From Deltaproteobacteria bacterium (GTDB taxonomy: Bacteria > Desulfobacterota > Syntrophia > Syntrophales > UBA2210), in NCBI GenBank assembly GCA_019314085.1, contig JAFCZZ010000037.1, forward strand, positions 1 to 9,890: 9,890 bases of DNA. Reading direction: 5' to 3'. The translations under genes and the position numbers were made by a program. Of the stretch, positions 1 through 7,032 are shown one piece after another. The stretch's first letter is position 1; every line of letters starts with the position of its first letter. A model generated the notes under the pieces. The model searched no databases, was not told the DNA's origin, and worked only from the letters and a program-made list of their open reading frames with translations.

Positions 1-387
1 CCCCTTTTCCGTTATTCTTTTGAGATACTTGTTCCTGAAGGGGTTGTAGAAAAATCGCGAGATGATCGCCCTCAAGGCATCCCGAAAGGGTTGCCAGAGA
101 AGCATGTTAATGCCATGACAATAAACGGGCCTCTCGACGTCCCCCCTGGTCAAGACGTTCCGAAGTATCAGGCAGTTGAGCTGGCTCTGATTCTTCAGGG
201 CGTGGACAACCACCCCCTTCTCCGAGAGATCCTTCAGCTTTTCCAGATCTTCTTCGTCCGCTTTCGCCTTTGACAAGGCCCTGCCCAGGAGTCGAAACAG
301 GGGGGATTTTTTCTCTTCATACAGGAGGCCGCTGTAGTATTCCCCTACCCGCCTCCCGAACAGTTTCCACTTAGATGTGCCTACCAT
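1..387 (-). CDS. Glycerol-3-phosphate acyltransferase (PlsB-like), N-terminal part, cut by window edge
   Basis: The frame is open from an ATG at 387 to the window edge, giving 129 residues; the rest lies outside. The N-terminus is a basic leader (MVGTSKWKLFGRRVGEYYSG) followed by a charged helix. Next come VVVHALKNQSQLNCLILRN and a GINMLLWQPF segment. These resemble the part of PlsB-type acyltransferases just before the HX4D catalytic box, where E. coli PlsB has a similar AGINLNFWP stretch. If correct, the enzyme acylates glycerol-3-phosphate at position 1 in membrane phospholipid synthesis. The catalytic box itself is not clearly seen; the equivalent site here reads LKNQSQLN, so the match is by overall pattern. 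A GAGAG ribosome binding site lies just before the ATG. The gene starts 28 bases after the ptsI stop and is probably in the same transcript. A different acyltransferase of the same superfamily remains possible. Confidence 0.55.
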   Translation of the reverse strand, partial: MVGTSKWKLFGRRVGEYYSGLLYEEKKSPLFRLLGRALSKAKADEEDLEKLKDLSEKGVVVHALKNQSQLNCLILRNVLTRGDVERPVYCHGINMLLWQPFRDALRAIISRFFYNPFRNKYLKRITEKG

Positions 388-415
388 GATCTCTCTTTAT
401 CTGCCCGCTCCACCT

Positions 416-2200
416 TCAGCTGACCTGCCAGTTAACGGGACAGCATTCCGGGAATCTCCGAATCATGTAATCTCTCACATATTGTTCGATCTCGTAGGCC
501 GTCGAAAAGGGCATCACCTGTTCCAGCAGTTCTCTCGATTCCCTGACCGTTGAATTGCGGATTATTTTCTTGACGCGGGGGATTGCCAGAGGGGTCATGC
601 TCAGCCCATCAAGCTCAAGGCCCAGCAGAATGGGCGTACACAGGGGGTCGCCCGCCATCTCACCGCACATGGCAACCTTTATGCCGGCCTTGTGTCCCGC
701 ATCGACAACCTGCCTGAGCATTATCAGGACGGCGGGGTGAAGGGGTTCATAGAGATAGGTAACCCGCTCGTTCACCCGGTCGATCGCAAGCGCGTATTGT
801 ATCAGATCATTTGTACCGATACTGAAGAAATCCACCTTCTCCGCCAGTCTATCGGCCATGATCACCGCAGAGGGGACCTCTATCATAATCCCTATCTTTA
901 TATCTTCATCAATGGGAATCCCACCCGATAACAATTCTTCTTTTACCTCATCGATGATCTTCCTGGCATCCACAATCTCCTGGATGCCGGAGATCATGGG
1001 AAGCAGAATACCGGTATTGCCGTGGACACTGGCACGCAGTATGGCCCTCAGTTGTACCTTGAAGAGTTCGACCTCCTGGAGACAGAATCGTATCGCCCTC
1101 AGACCCATCACCGGATTCATCTCTTCAGCCAGCCCGGCATCGGAGATGAACTTGTCACCTCCCAGGTCAAAGGTCCTGATGGTGGCCCACTTGATTCCCT
1201 CGCCCTCTATCACCTTCTTATAATTTAAAAAGTGCTCCTCTTCGGTGGGAAGCTTCTTTCGGTTGATATAGATAAATTCCGTCCGGTACAGCCCCACACC
1301 ATTGGCCCCGTGAAACACCGCCGATGGTATCTCTTCGACAAACTCTATGTTCGCTCCCACGCCCACACTATGGCCATCCGCCGTCACGGCGGGAAGGTGG
1401 GCATCCTTGATCATATCCTCTTCCATTGCGAGGTAGTGCCGCTTTTTGTCCTCGTATCTCCTTATCACCTCCGGATCGGGATTCACGATAACAACACCGG
1501 CCGTTCCGTCAACAATGATGAGATCACCGGTGCTCACCTCTGCAGTAACCCTTTCCAGCCCGACAACCGCGGGGATCTCTATCGATTTTGCCACGATCGC
1601 GGTATGAGAAGTCTTGCCGCCCATGTCCGTGGCAAAACCCAGGATCTTTCGGGTCGCCATCTGGACCGTATCGGCCGGTGAGAGGTCTCTCGCGATAATG
1701 ACAACCTCCCCCTCGATATCGGAGATTTTCTCATGCATCTTCCCGGACAGATTTCTCAATATCCTCTGCCCCACATACTCCAGATCCCGGATACGCTCCC
1801 TGAGGTAGTCGTCTTCTATCTTATCAAATATCTCCCGTTGGTTGGAGAGCGTCATCTTCAACGCCCATTCCGCATTAACCCGATGTTCTTCTATATTTTT
1901 TATGGTACTTTCGACAAACGTCTTGTCCGCGAGTATCATGATATAGACATCGATAAGGAGCGGGCCTACCCCCTTGCGATCACCGATATCCTTTTTTATG
2001 TCCAGCAATTCCCTCTTTGAGTCCTTGAGGGCACGCTTGTACCGTTTTACCTCCCTGGAGACGAAGCGACTACTGTCCAATTTATAGAGCGTTTCCTTGA
2101 CATCCTGATGGTTCAAGGCATAGGCCCGCCCGATCACGATACCAGGGGACACCCCGATACCCCTCAGAGCCGCTATTGTCTTCAGTTCATTCTCGCTCAA
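416..2200 (-). CDS. ptsI: Phosphoenolpyruvate-protein phosphotransferase (PTS enzyme I)
   Basis: Enzyme I takes phosphate from phosphoenolpyruvate onto a histidine and passes it to HPr in the cytoplasm, the first step of the PTS. The 594 residues slightly exceed the roughly 575 of the E. coli protein. The N-terminal HPr-binding and phosphohistidine region contains GGKTSHTAIVA, with the active His at residue 199. The C-terminal PEP-binding barrel has GLYRTEF (301-309), TFDLGGDK (343-350), MNPVMGLRAIR (361-371), IGTNDLIQYALAIDR (461-475) and MCGEMAGD with the catalytic Cys at 512. All key residues are present, so the enzyme should be active. The start is a TTG directly abutting the HPr stop codon, with GGAG eight bases upstream; no ATG or GTG in frame gives a better N-terminus. 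The abutting stop and start suggest translational coupling with HPr. Confidence 0.96.
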   Translation of the reverse strand: MSENELKTIAALRGIGVSPGIVIGRAYALNHQDVKETLYKLDSSRFVSREVKRYKRALKDSKRELLDIKKDIGDRKGVGPLLIDVYIMILADKTFVESTIKNIEEHRVNAEWALKMTLSNQREIFDKIEDDYLRERIRDLEYVGQRILRNLSGKMHEKISDIEGEVVIIARDLSPADTVQMATRKILGFATDMGGKTSHTAIVAKSIEIPAVVGLERVTAEVSTGDLIIVDGTAGVVIVNPDPEVIRRYEDKKRHYLAMEEDMIKDAHLPAVTADGHSVGVGANIEFVEEIPSAVFHGANGVGLYRTEFIYINRKKLPTEEEHFLNYKKVIEGEGIKWATIRTFDLGGDKFISDAGLAEEMNPVMGLRAIRFCLQEVELFKVQLRAILRASVHGNTGILLPMISGIQEIVDARKIIDEVKEELLSGGIPIDEDIKIGIMIEVPSAVIMADRLAEKVDFFSIGTNDLIQYALAIDRVNERVTYLYEPLHPAVLIMLRQVVDAGHKAGIKVAMCGEMAGDPLCTPILLGLELDGLSMTPLAIPRVKKIIRNSTVRESRELLEQVMPFSTAYEIEQYVRDYMIRRFPECCPVNWQVS

Positions 2201-2470
2201 TTACTCTTCTCCAAATTTATCTTCTATGAGCCGTTCAAGCTCCCTCATGACATCATCCGCATCCAGACCCTCAGCCTCGACGGTGAGACAGCTTCCCATG
2301 GGGCAAGCGAGTGTCAGTATCTCAAGGATACTCTTGCCGTCAATTCTTTCCCCATCTTTCGCAAGAAACACCTTCGATTCATACCTGCTCAGTACATCCA
2401 CTATCTTGGCGGCGGCCCTCGCGTGAAGCCCCAGTTTATTTTTCAGTGTAAATGCCTTTGCTCTCTTCAT
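2201..2470 (-). CDS. ptsH: Phosphocarrier protein HPr
   Basis: HPr carries phosphate from enzyme I to PTS EIIA domains. It is 89 residues, normal for the family. The active-site motif LGLHARAA places the phosphorylated His at residue 16. The segment DGKSILEILTLACPMGS contains a Ser at 47, equivalent to the regulatory Ser46 that HPr kinase/phosphorylase modifies in other bacteria. This suggests, but does not prove, that the genome also encodes HprK. The start ATG lies one base after the EIID stop codon (TAG-T-ATG). Only a weak ribosome binding site (GGTGAT) precedes it, so translation is probably coupled to the upstream gene. The stop codon directly precedes the ptsI TTG. Confidence 0.96.
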   Translation of the reverse strand: MKRAKAFTLKNKLGLHARAAAKIVDVLSRYESKVFLAKDGERIDGKSILEILTLACPMGSCLTVEAEGLDADDVMRELERLIEDKFGEE

Positions 2471-2471
2471 A

Positions 2472-3200
2472 CTACACTATCACCACAAAAAAGAGTGTCG
2501 CTCCATACAGCATTGCAAGAGAGGATATCCCTCTGCCCACCAGCCAGGAGCACAAAAGGACAAGGACAAGGGTTCCCCCCAGTGCCAAGACCCAGGCAAG
2601 ATTCGCGAGCGGAAAAGAGGAATCCACAAAGACCGCACCCAGTAGGGCAAGAAAGAAGGTTGCAGACCACTTGAGCCTCCTGGTCTTATACGGCAGGGCT
2701 ATCCTTCCCAGGAACCCGATACCACCCTTTCCGTCCTGATAACCCTCCATAAATCCCTTCAGGCGTATCCATATATGGATAGAATTATATGCTATCAGAA
2801 AAAGTAGAGGAGCAAATAAGACTCCCTCAAGCGCAAGGATAACCGCGGCCACCGACGAGAACGGCCTGAGTCCTCCCCAGAAAAAGGGATCACCCACCGC
2901 GGCATAGGGGGCCATCAGTGCTTCTTTGCGGCGAGGCGCCTCCGGGCGATCGCTCCTTTCACCGGATTCCTCCTCCAGCCTGGCCACAGAGGCTATGATC
3001 GCTCCCGTCAGGTACGGATGGGAACTGAACGGGAGCAGGTGCCGTGTCAGTATCTCGGAAATCCACTTTTTGTTTCCCCCGGATCGGACCAGGGGAATCA
3101 GGGAATAGGCAAATCCCACATTCTGCATCCCACGGAAACTCCATGAAGATTGAATGGATAGAGACCTAAAAAATATCCCCGCCAGGTCACACTTCTTCAT
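2472..3200 (-). CDS. PTS mannose/fructose/sorbose family EIID component
   Basis: EIID pairs with EIIC to form the membrane part of mannose-type PTS permeases. The 242 residues are somewhat shorter than E. coli ManZ (about 283). The N-terminal half matches the family: IFFRSLSIQSSWSFRGMQ (9-26) then GFAYSLIPLVR, and later the signature GDPFFWGGLRP (103-113), close to GDPIFWGTVRP in ManZ. Hydrophobic segments follow at about 115-145, 178-196, 200-221 and 226-242, as expected for the membrane part. The region between residues 146 and 177 is shorter than in ManZ. The ATG at 3200 is preceded by AGAGGG about nine bases upstream. EIID, HPr and enzyme I form one compact cluster with one-base or zero-base gaps. 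No EIIC, EIIA or EIIB gene lies beside it, so its partner must be encoded elsewhere or be absent. Confidence 0.9.
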   Translation of the reverse strand: MKKCDLAGIFFRSLSIQSSWSFRGMQNVGFAYSLIPLVRSGGNKKWISEILTRHLLPFSSHPYLTGAIIASVARLEEESGERSDRPEAPRRKEALMAPYAAVGDPFFWGGLRPFSSVAAVILALEGVLFAPLLFLIAYNSIHIWIRLKGFMEGYQDGKGGIGFLGRIALPYKTRRLKWSATFFLALLGAVFVDSSFPLANLAWVLALGGTLVLVLLCSWLVGRGISSLAMLYGATLFFVVIV

Positions 3201-3201
3201 C

Positions 3202-3261
3202 CTACACGACCCTCTTCTGTTCCTTGAAACCCTTCACCCGTGAACCTCTCAAAGTACACAC
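3202..3261 (-). CDS. Possible 19-codon leader ORF before EIID
   Basis: A GTG at 3261 is preceded by AGAGGG with seven bases of spacing. It opens a 19-codon frame rich in Lys and Arg that ends in TAG one base before the EIID ATG (TAG-G-ATG). The geometry repeats the EIID-HPr junction (TAG-T-ATG) and would suit translational coupling. No protein family is recognised. A frame this short can occur by chance, so this is a weak candidate only. Confidence 0.18.
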   Translation of the reverse strand: MCTLRGSRVKGFKEQKRVV

Positions 3262-3285
3262 ATTAGCGCCCTCTGAGACGAAATG

Positions 3286-3314
3286 TAAGTAACATGTTTA
3301 GCAAATTCGGTCAA
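3286..3314 (-). promoter_or_regulatory. Possible sigma70 promoter for the EIID-ptsH-ptsI cluster
   Basis: On the minus strand TTGACC (3314-3309) is followed after 17 bases by TACTTA (3291-3286), with a TG just before it in extended -10 position. The -35 box matches well and the -10 box poorly. A perfect TATAAT also occurs at 3321-3316 but lacks a good -35 box. One of these probably serves the PTS cluster, because no other upstream gene exists on this strand within about 700 bases. Confidence 0.3.
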
Positions 3315-3353
3315 TATTATATGGTTTTCACAGACCATTCCCTCATTTTTTTA

Positions 3354-3382
3354 TTGACACGACATTTTTTATCTGTTACGAA
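3354..3382 (+). promoter_or_regulatory. Sigma70-like promoter for the PxxKW cysteine-rich gene
   Basis: A perfect TTGACA (3354-3359) is followed after 17 bases by TACGAA (3377-3382), preceded by a TG dinucleotide. Transcription would begin near 3389, about 100 bases before the ATG at 3491. The promoter is divergent from the putative EIID promoter and lies in the AT-rich part of the intergenic region. Confidence 0.5.
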
Positions 3383-3412
3383 CCGCGCCAGTCTATTCGG
3401 AGCATTTGCAAC

Positions 3413-3450
3413 AATCGGGGCGATGCAGTATTGACGGCCCGATTTTTTTT
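3413..3450 (+). terminator. Intrinsic terminator-like hairpin in the leader of the cysteine-rich gene
   Basis: AATCGGG (3413-3419) pairs with CCCGATT (3438-3444). The stem may continue past a G-G mismatch with two more C-G pairs. A run of eight T follows on the plus strand (3443-3450). It lies between the promoter at 3354 and the ATG at 3491, so it could be a leader attenuator or end a short RNA of about 60 bases. No known riboswitch class is recognised in the leader. Confidence 0.45.
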
Positions 3451-3490
3451 GTCCGATACGCACTCAATCAAAAAAAGGGGGACGATTCCC

Positions 3491-3772
3491 ATGCTTTGCC
3501 AAACTGTTAAAGAAGGTTTTGAATGTGTCTTTATGACCAAAAAAGGATGTAGTTTCAATGGCGGTAGCTGCCACCCGATCGTTGAAAAATGCGAAGGATG
3601 CGAGAGGTGTATTGAATATTCTTCCGTCAAATATTGCATAATGTATCCCGATCCCGCCGGAAAATGGGCTATGGGTGGGTGTCCGTCAGCGACACACATA
3701 GAAAAAACCGCCGCAGAAGCGGCCCAGAAAATCAACCCGTTGAAGGCATCAAAGAGAGGATCAAGAAGGTAA
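3491..3772 (+). CDS. PxxKW family cysteine-rich small protein
   Basis: This is a 93-residue protein with nine cysteines (3, 12, 20, 27, 34, 37, 40, 49, 64), including a CEGCERC cluster at 34-40. The motif PAGKW (55-59) fits the PxxKW cysteine-rich family, which I recall from deltaproteobacterial genomes. The function of the family is unknown to me. The cysteine spacing suggests binding of a metal or an iron-sulfur cluster, which is inference. There is no signal peptide or membrane segment, so it should be cytoplasmic. The ATG at 3491 is chosen because GGGGGA lies eight bases upstream and the homologous region begins here; a longer frame from a TTG at 3431 would run through the leader hairpin. 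It is the only convincing plus-strand gene in the window, with its own promoter and terminator. Confidence 0.8.
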   Translation: MLCQTVKEGFECVFMTKKGCSFNGGSCHPIVEKCEGCERCIEYSSVKYCIMYPDPAGKWAMGGCPSATHIEKTAAEAAQKINPLKASKRGSRR

Positions 3773-3851
3773 CTCTCCTCGCAGCAAGTCCCTGTCACAG
3801 GTCCTGAAACGTTCTATGGATGAGACTCTTCTCCATTGCGGAGATCAACGC

Positions 3852-3880
3852 AAAAAAGCCGGCTTTCCAGCCGGCTTTTT
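3852..3880. terminator. Bidirectional intrinsic terminator
   Basis: Six A residues (3852-3857), then GCCGGCT (3858-3864), loop TTCC, AGCCGGC (3869-3875) and five T residues (3876-3880). The perfect 7-bp GC-rich stem has A and T tracts on both sides, so it can end transcription from either direction. It lies between the convergent cysteine-rich gene (stop at 3772) and the MerR-type gene (stop at 3912). It closes the long thrS-to-merR operon on the minus strand. Confidence 0.9.
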
Positions 3881-3911
3881 CATGCACATCCTTGAGGATA
3901 AACAGCACCGT

Positions 3912-4238
3912 TTAACCGATGATTTCTCTTATTTCCTTGAGTTCCCTCTTGATGTCCGCCAGTCTGCCATCCGCGTCAGGGGAGGGCTCCCCTCCCTTGT
4001 TGATACGGGCCAAGCGCTTCCTGGCCCCGGCTATAGTAAACATCTCTTCGTACAGCAGACTTTTGATCTCCAGCAACTGCTCAACGTCTTTTCTCCGGTA
4101 GAGGCGCTGGTCCGATCTCGTCCGTGTCGGCCTGACCGTCTTGAATTCCGACTCCCAGTATCTGACAACGTACGGCTCTACGCCCAGTATCCTGCCAACC
4201 TCACCGATACGGAAATAATTCTTGTCAGGAATAACCAT
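3912..4238 (-). CDS. MerR-family transcriptional regulator (small, operon-end type)
   Basis: This is a DNA-binding protein of 108 residues from the ATG at 4238. The winged helix-turn-helix of the MerR family is clear: YFRIGEVGRILGVEPYVVRY, then WESEF and SDQRLYRRKDVEQLLEIKSLL. The short charged helix at the end (ADIKRELKEIREIIG) probably forms the dimer coiled coil. There is no effector-binding domain and no Cys cluster typical of metal sensors, so its signal cannot be inferred. A TTG at 4256 would add six residues, but neither start has a strong ribosome binding site. I prefer the ATG because homologs in memory begin close to the IPDKxYFxIGEV stretch. It follows ihfA by 46 bases and ends about 30 bases before the terminator. 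Its target is unknown. Confidence 0.9.
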   Translation of the reverse strand: MVIPDKNYFRIGEVGRILGVEPYVVRYWESEFKTVRPTRTRSDQRLYRRKDVEQLLEIKSLLYEEMFTIAGARKRLARINKGGEPSPDADGRLADIKRELKEIREIIG

Positions 4239-4284
4239 GATAGGAAACCCGCACAAATCCGAGGCACGAGAAACATTCAGATGA

Positions 4285-4560
4285 TCAGCTGTTGAGCGCT
4301 TTTTTTAACACCTGGCTTGATTTAAAGGTCAAGACTTTTCTGGCCGATATTTCGATTTCCTTACCGGTCTGTGGGTTTCTTCCCCTACGGGCTGTCTTTT
4401 TTCTGATACTTAATTTGCCGAACCCGGAGATCTTGACATCCTCGCCTTCGGCAAGGGTATCCTTTATGATGTCAAACACCGACTCTACAAAGCGTGCCGC
4501 ATCGCTCTTTGAGATACCTATCTTCTCATGCACATTTCTTATGATATCAGCTTTTGTCAT
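4285..4560 (-). CDS. ihfA: Integration host factor subunit alpha
   Basis: This is a 91-residue DNA-bending protein of the HU/IHF family. The family landmarks are present: MTKADIIRNVHEKIGISKSDA, the GEDVKISGFGKL segment, and the DNA-intercalating beta arm with GRNPQTGKEIEI, where the Pro that wedges DNA is retained. ARKVLTFKSSQVLKKALN completes the fold. Its position after pheT, as in E. coli pheST-ihfA, supports IHF alpha rather than HU. A strong GGGAGG site lies just upstream of the ATG. IHF works as a heterodimer with IhfB, not in this window, in nucleoid organisation and promoter architecture. Co-transcription with translation genes probably ties its level to growth. Confidence 0.93.
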   Translation of the reverse strand: MTKADIIRNVHEKIGISKSDAARFVESVFDIIKDTLAEGEDVKISGFGKLSIRKKTARRGRNPQTGKEIEISARKVLTFKSSQVLKKALNS

Positions 4561-4583
4561 CTTTCCCTCCCTCGTTATGATAT

Positions 4584-7004
4584 TTAAATCTCCAGTCCCC
4601 TGATCTTTGCTCCCGTGTGCTTCACTATTGTCTCCACGAGCCGCTCATGGACCTCGTTGACCTCACCATCCGTCAGAGTTTTCGTAGCCGAACGATATGT
4701 AAATCTCACGGCCAGACTCTTCATCCCACTTGGAACACCTTTACCGACATATACATCAAATATGTCTATATACTCAAGTAAATTCTCGTTTTTTTCAAGG
4801 GCGAGATCCAAGAGATATCTCACCTCTACCGTCTCATCCACCACAAAGGCAACATCTCTCGAAACGGCAGGCAATTTTGGAATATTTCGGTAGAGAAAAT
4901 CCTCACGTACGAGGGGAATAATCGAATGAAGATCGAGTTCGAAGACCACGGCCTTCCCCTTTATGTCCATCTTTTCAAGGACATCGGGATGAACGTCACC
5001 CAGATATCCGATGGTCCTGCCGTCCGATATCACATGACATGATCTCCCGGGGTGGAGAAAGGGGCGGTCGCAACCGGATGTGAACCGGATAGTTCGAATT
5101 CTCAGGGCTTCAAACAGATTTTCCATACTCCCCTTCAGGTCGTAGAAATCGGCATGCACGCCTTCATCGAAATGCCACAACCTGTCATAACGAGCGCCAC
5201 AGACGAGGCCCCCTATCCTTTCGTGCTCTTGGGGCAGCTGCTCTCCAACATCGGTAAATACCTTTCCCATTTCGAATATTCGGAGGTCATGATTTCCGGC
5301 ACTGATGTTCTTGCTCATTGTCGCCAGAAGACCATGTACGAGACCCGTCCTCATGACGGACATGTCTTCTCCGAGGGGATCTTCAAGCCGTATGAACCGC
5401 CGTCCCTCATCACCCTCACCCAGACCGAGGATGTCCGCAGACGTGGGTGAGGTAAAACTGTAGTTGATAACCTCTGAATACCCATAACCGTTCAATATGG
5501 TCCGGATTCTGCTTTGCAGTGTCCTCTTGCCGCCCGTGCTCACCGCTTCGGGTGAAAGCTCGGGCAGGGACGTGGGAATACCTTCGTAACCATGGATCCG
5601 TGCTATCTCCTCGGTCAGATCTATCTCCCGCGAAATGTCAACCCTGAAGGTGGGGGGTGTTACCCGATAGACTCCCTGCTTCTCCTCGCTCACGGTCATT
5701 TCGAGTCCTTCAAGGATCTCCTTCATCTCCCCTGCTTCAATCTGTGTCCCCAGGATCCTGTTCACCCGTTCGGGGCGGAGAGGTATATCCCGCACCACTT
5801 CGATCTTCCGGGGATATTCATCAATGCACCCCCTGCATATCGAGCCGCCCGACAGCTCCGCTATCAGCTGGGCTGCTCGGTCGAGAGCCCTGATTACCCC
5901 GTCAGGATCTATTCCCCGCTCAAAGCGAAAGGCGGCGTCCGTACCCATCCCCAGGGATCTCGAGGATTTTCTGATGGAAGAAGGATTGAAATAGGCACTC
6001 TCAAGGAGGACATCCTTGGTGTCATCCTCCACCTCGGAATCGAGGCCGCCCATGATACCGGCAACCGCGACCGGGCCGGCACCGTCACAGATCATCAGGG
6101 TATCGGCGCTCAGTGTTCGCGGTTTTTCGTCCAGGGAGACAAACTGCTCACCCTCCTCGGCGCCTCTCACGACGATCCGTTCTTCCTTGAGAGACCGGAG
6201 GTTAAAGGCATGCAGGGGCTGACCGAGCTCCATCATGACAAAGTTTGTCACATCAACAACATTATTAATCGCGCGCAGACCCACTGCCTCGAGCCTCATG
6301 CGCATCCATGCGGGGGAAGGCCGTATTTTAATATCCTTTATGAGCCGTGCAGTATAACGGGGACAGAGATCAGAATTGAGGATCGTCACGGATGTCAGCG
6401 TATCGATGTCCTCCCCCTTTTCCTCGAATGTTATATCGGGGTAGCGCACCCTTCCCCCCGTCATGGCGGCGATCTCTCTCGCTATCCCTATCATGCTCAG
6501 ACAATCGGCACGGTTGGGGGTAATCGATATCTCAAGCGCGACATCCTCCAGATCAAGGGCTGCGGCAAGATCTTCACCAAGGGTAAAGGTGTCGGGGAGC
6601 ATCATGATGCCGGTGGCATCTTCGCCTATCCCCAGTTCCTCTTCGGAGCAGAGCATCCCCTCAGATACCTCCCCCCGCAACCGGGAACTCTTTATCGTGT
6701 ACCCGCCCGGTATGGTCGCCCCCACCGTGGCGAGGGGGACGATATCACCCTCATGTATGTTTTGTGCGCCGCACACCACCGGGAAGGTCTTACCGCCCGT
6801 GGAGACCTCACACAGCGAAAGTTTGTCGGCATTGGGATGGGGTTGTATTGACAGTATCTTTGCGACAACCACCCCGGAAAACCAGGGGCTCACTTTTTCT
6901 ATGGAATCAACCTCCAGACCGGCCATTGTCAGCTTGCCAGCGATCTCCTCCGGGGTCAGTTCCACATCAATATAATCCTTCAACCATTTGAGACTGACTA
7001 ACAT
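4584..7004 (-). CDS. pheT: Phenylalanyl-tRNA synthetase beta subunit
   Basis: This subunit forms the alpha2-beta2 enzyme with PheS that charges tRNA-Phe. The 806 residues are typical of full-length bacterial PheT. Domains seen in order are: an OB-fold tRNA-binding domain at about 43-150 (VAKILSIQPHPNADKLSLCE, GMLCSEEELG); the ITPNRADCLS motif at 161-170; the B3/B4 editing region at about 210-390 (LGQPLHAFN, GIMGG); the B5 domain at about 405-480 (PPTFRVDISREIDLTEEIAR, HGYEGIP); a catalytically inactive synthetase-like core; and a C-terminal FDX-ACB anticodon-binding domain from about 712 (PKLPAVSRDVAFVVDE). The ATG at 7004 follows the pheS stop by 28 bases with only a modest GGTGA site. No frameshift or missing domain is visible. 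Confidence 0.97.
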   Translation of the reverse strand: MLVSLKWLKDYIDVELTPEEIAGKLTMAGLEVDSIEKVSPWFSGVVVAKILSIQPHPNADKLSLCEVSTGGKTFPVVCGAQNIHEGDIVPLATVGATIPGGYTIKSSRLRGEVSEGMLCSEEELGIGEDATGIMMLPDTFTLGEDLAAALDLEDVALEISITPNRADCLSMIGIAREIAAMTGGRVRYPDITFEEKGEDIDTLTSVTILNSDLCPRYTARLIKDIKIRPSPAWMRMRLEAVGLRAINNVVDVTNFVMMELGQPLHAFNLRSLKEERIVVRGAEEGEQFVSLDEKPRTLSADTLMICDGAGPVAVAGIMGGLDSEVEDDTKDVLLESAYFNPSSIRKSSRSLGMGTDAAFRFERGIDPDGVIRALDRAAQLIAELSGGSICRGCIDEYPRKIEVVRDIPLRPERVNRILGTQIEAGEMKEILEGLEMTVSEEKQGVYRVTPPTFRVDISREIDLTEEIARIHGYEGIPTSLPELSPEAVSTGGKRTLQSRIRTILNGYGYSEVINYSFTSPTSADILGLGEGDEGRRFIRLEDPLGEDMSVMRTGLVHGLLATMSKNISAGNHDLRIFEMGKVFTDVGEQLPQEHERIGGLVCGARYDRLWHFDEGVHADFYDLKGSMENLFEALRIRTIRFTSGCDRPFLHPGRSCHVISDGRTIGYLGDVHPDVLEKMDIKGKAVVFELDLHSIIPLVREDFLYRNIPKLPAVSRDVAFVVDETVEVRYLLDLALEKNENLLEYIDIFDVYVGKGVPSGMKSLAVRFTYRSATKTLTDGEVNEVHERLVETIVKHTGAKIRGLEI

Positions 7005-7032
7005 ATATATTCACCAACAATCAGGTATACGG

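Noticed and set aside
3431..3490. N-terminal extension of the cysteine-rich protein from a TTG at 3431
   Set aside because: It runs through the hairpin and T tract and lacks a ribosome binding site; the ATG at 3491 has one.
3376..3798. A 140-codon minus-strand frame covering the cysteine-rich gene
   Set aside because: It is antisense to a recognisable protein, has no start signal and includes the leader hairpin.
3773..3851. A possible tRNA or other RNA gene after the MerR gene
   Set aside because: No cloverleaf, T-loop or CCA end could be found on either strand; only a short CCTG/CAGG inverted repeat is present.
5592..6851. A 419-codon plus-strand open frame antisense to pheT
   Set aside because: It lies wholly inside pheT, has no family-like motifs and a composition rich in His, Arg, Gly and Pro typical of the reverse strand of a coding gene.
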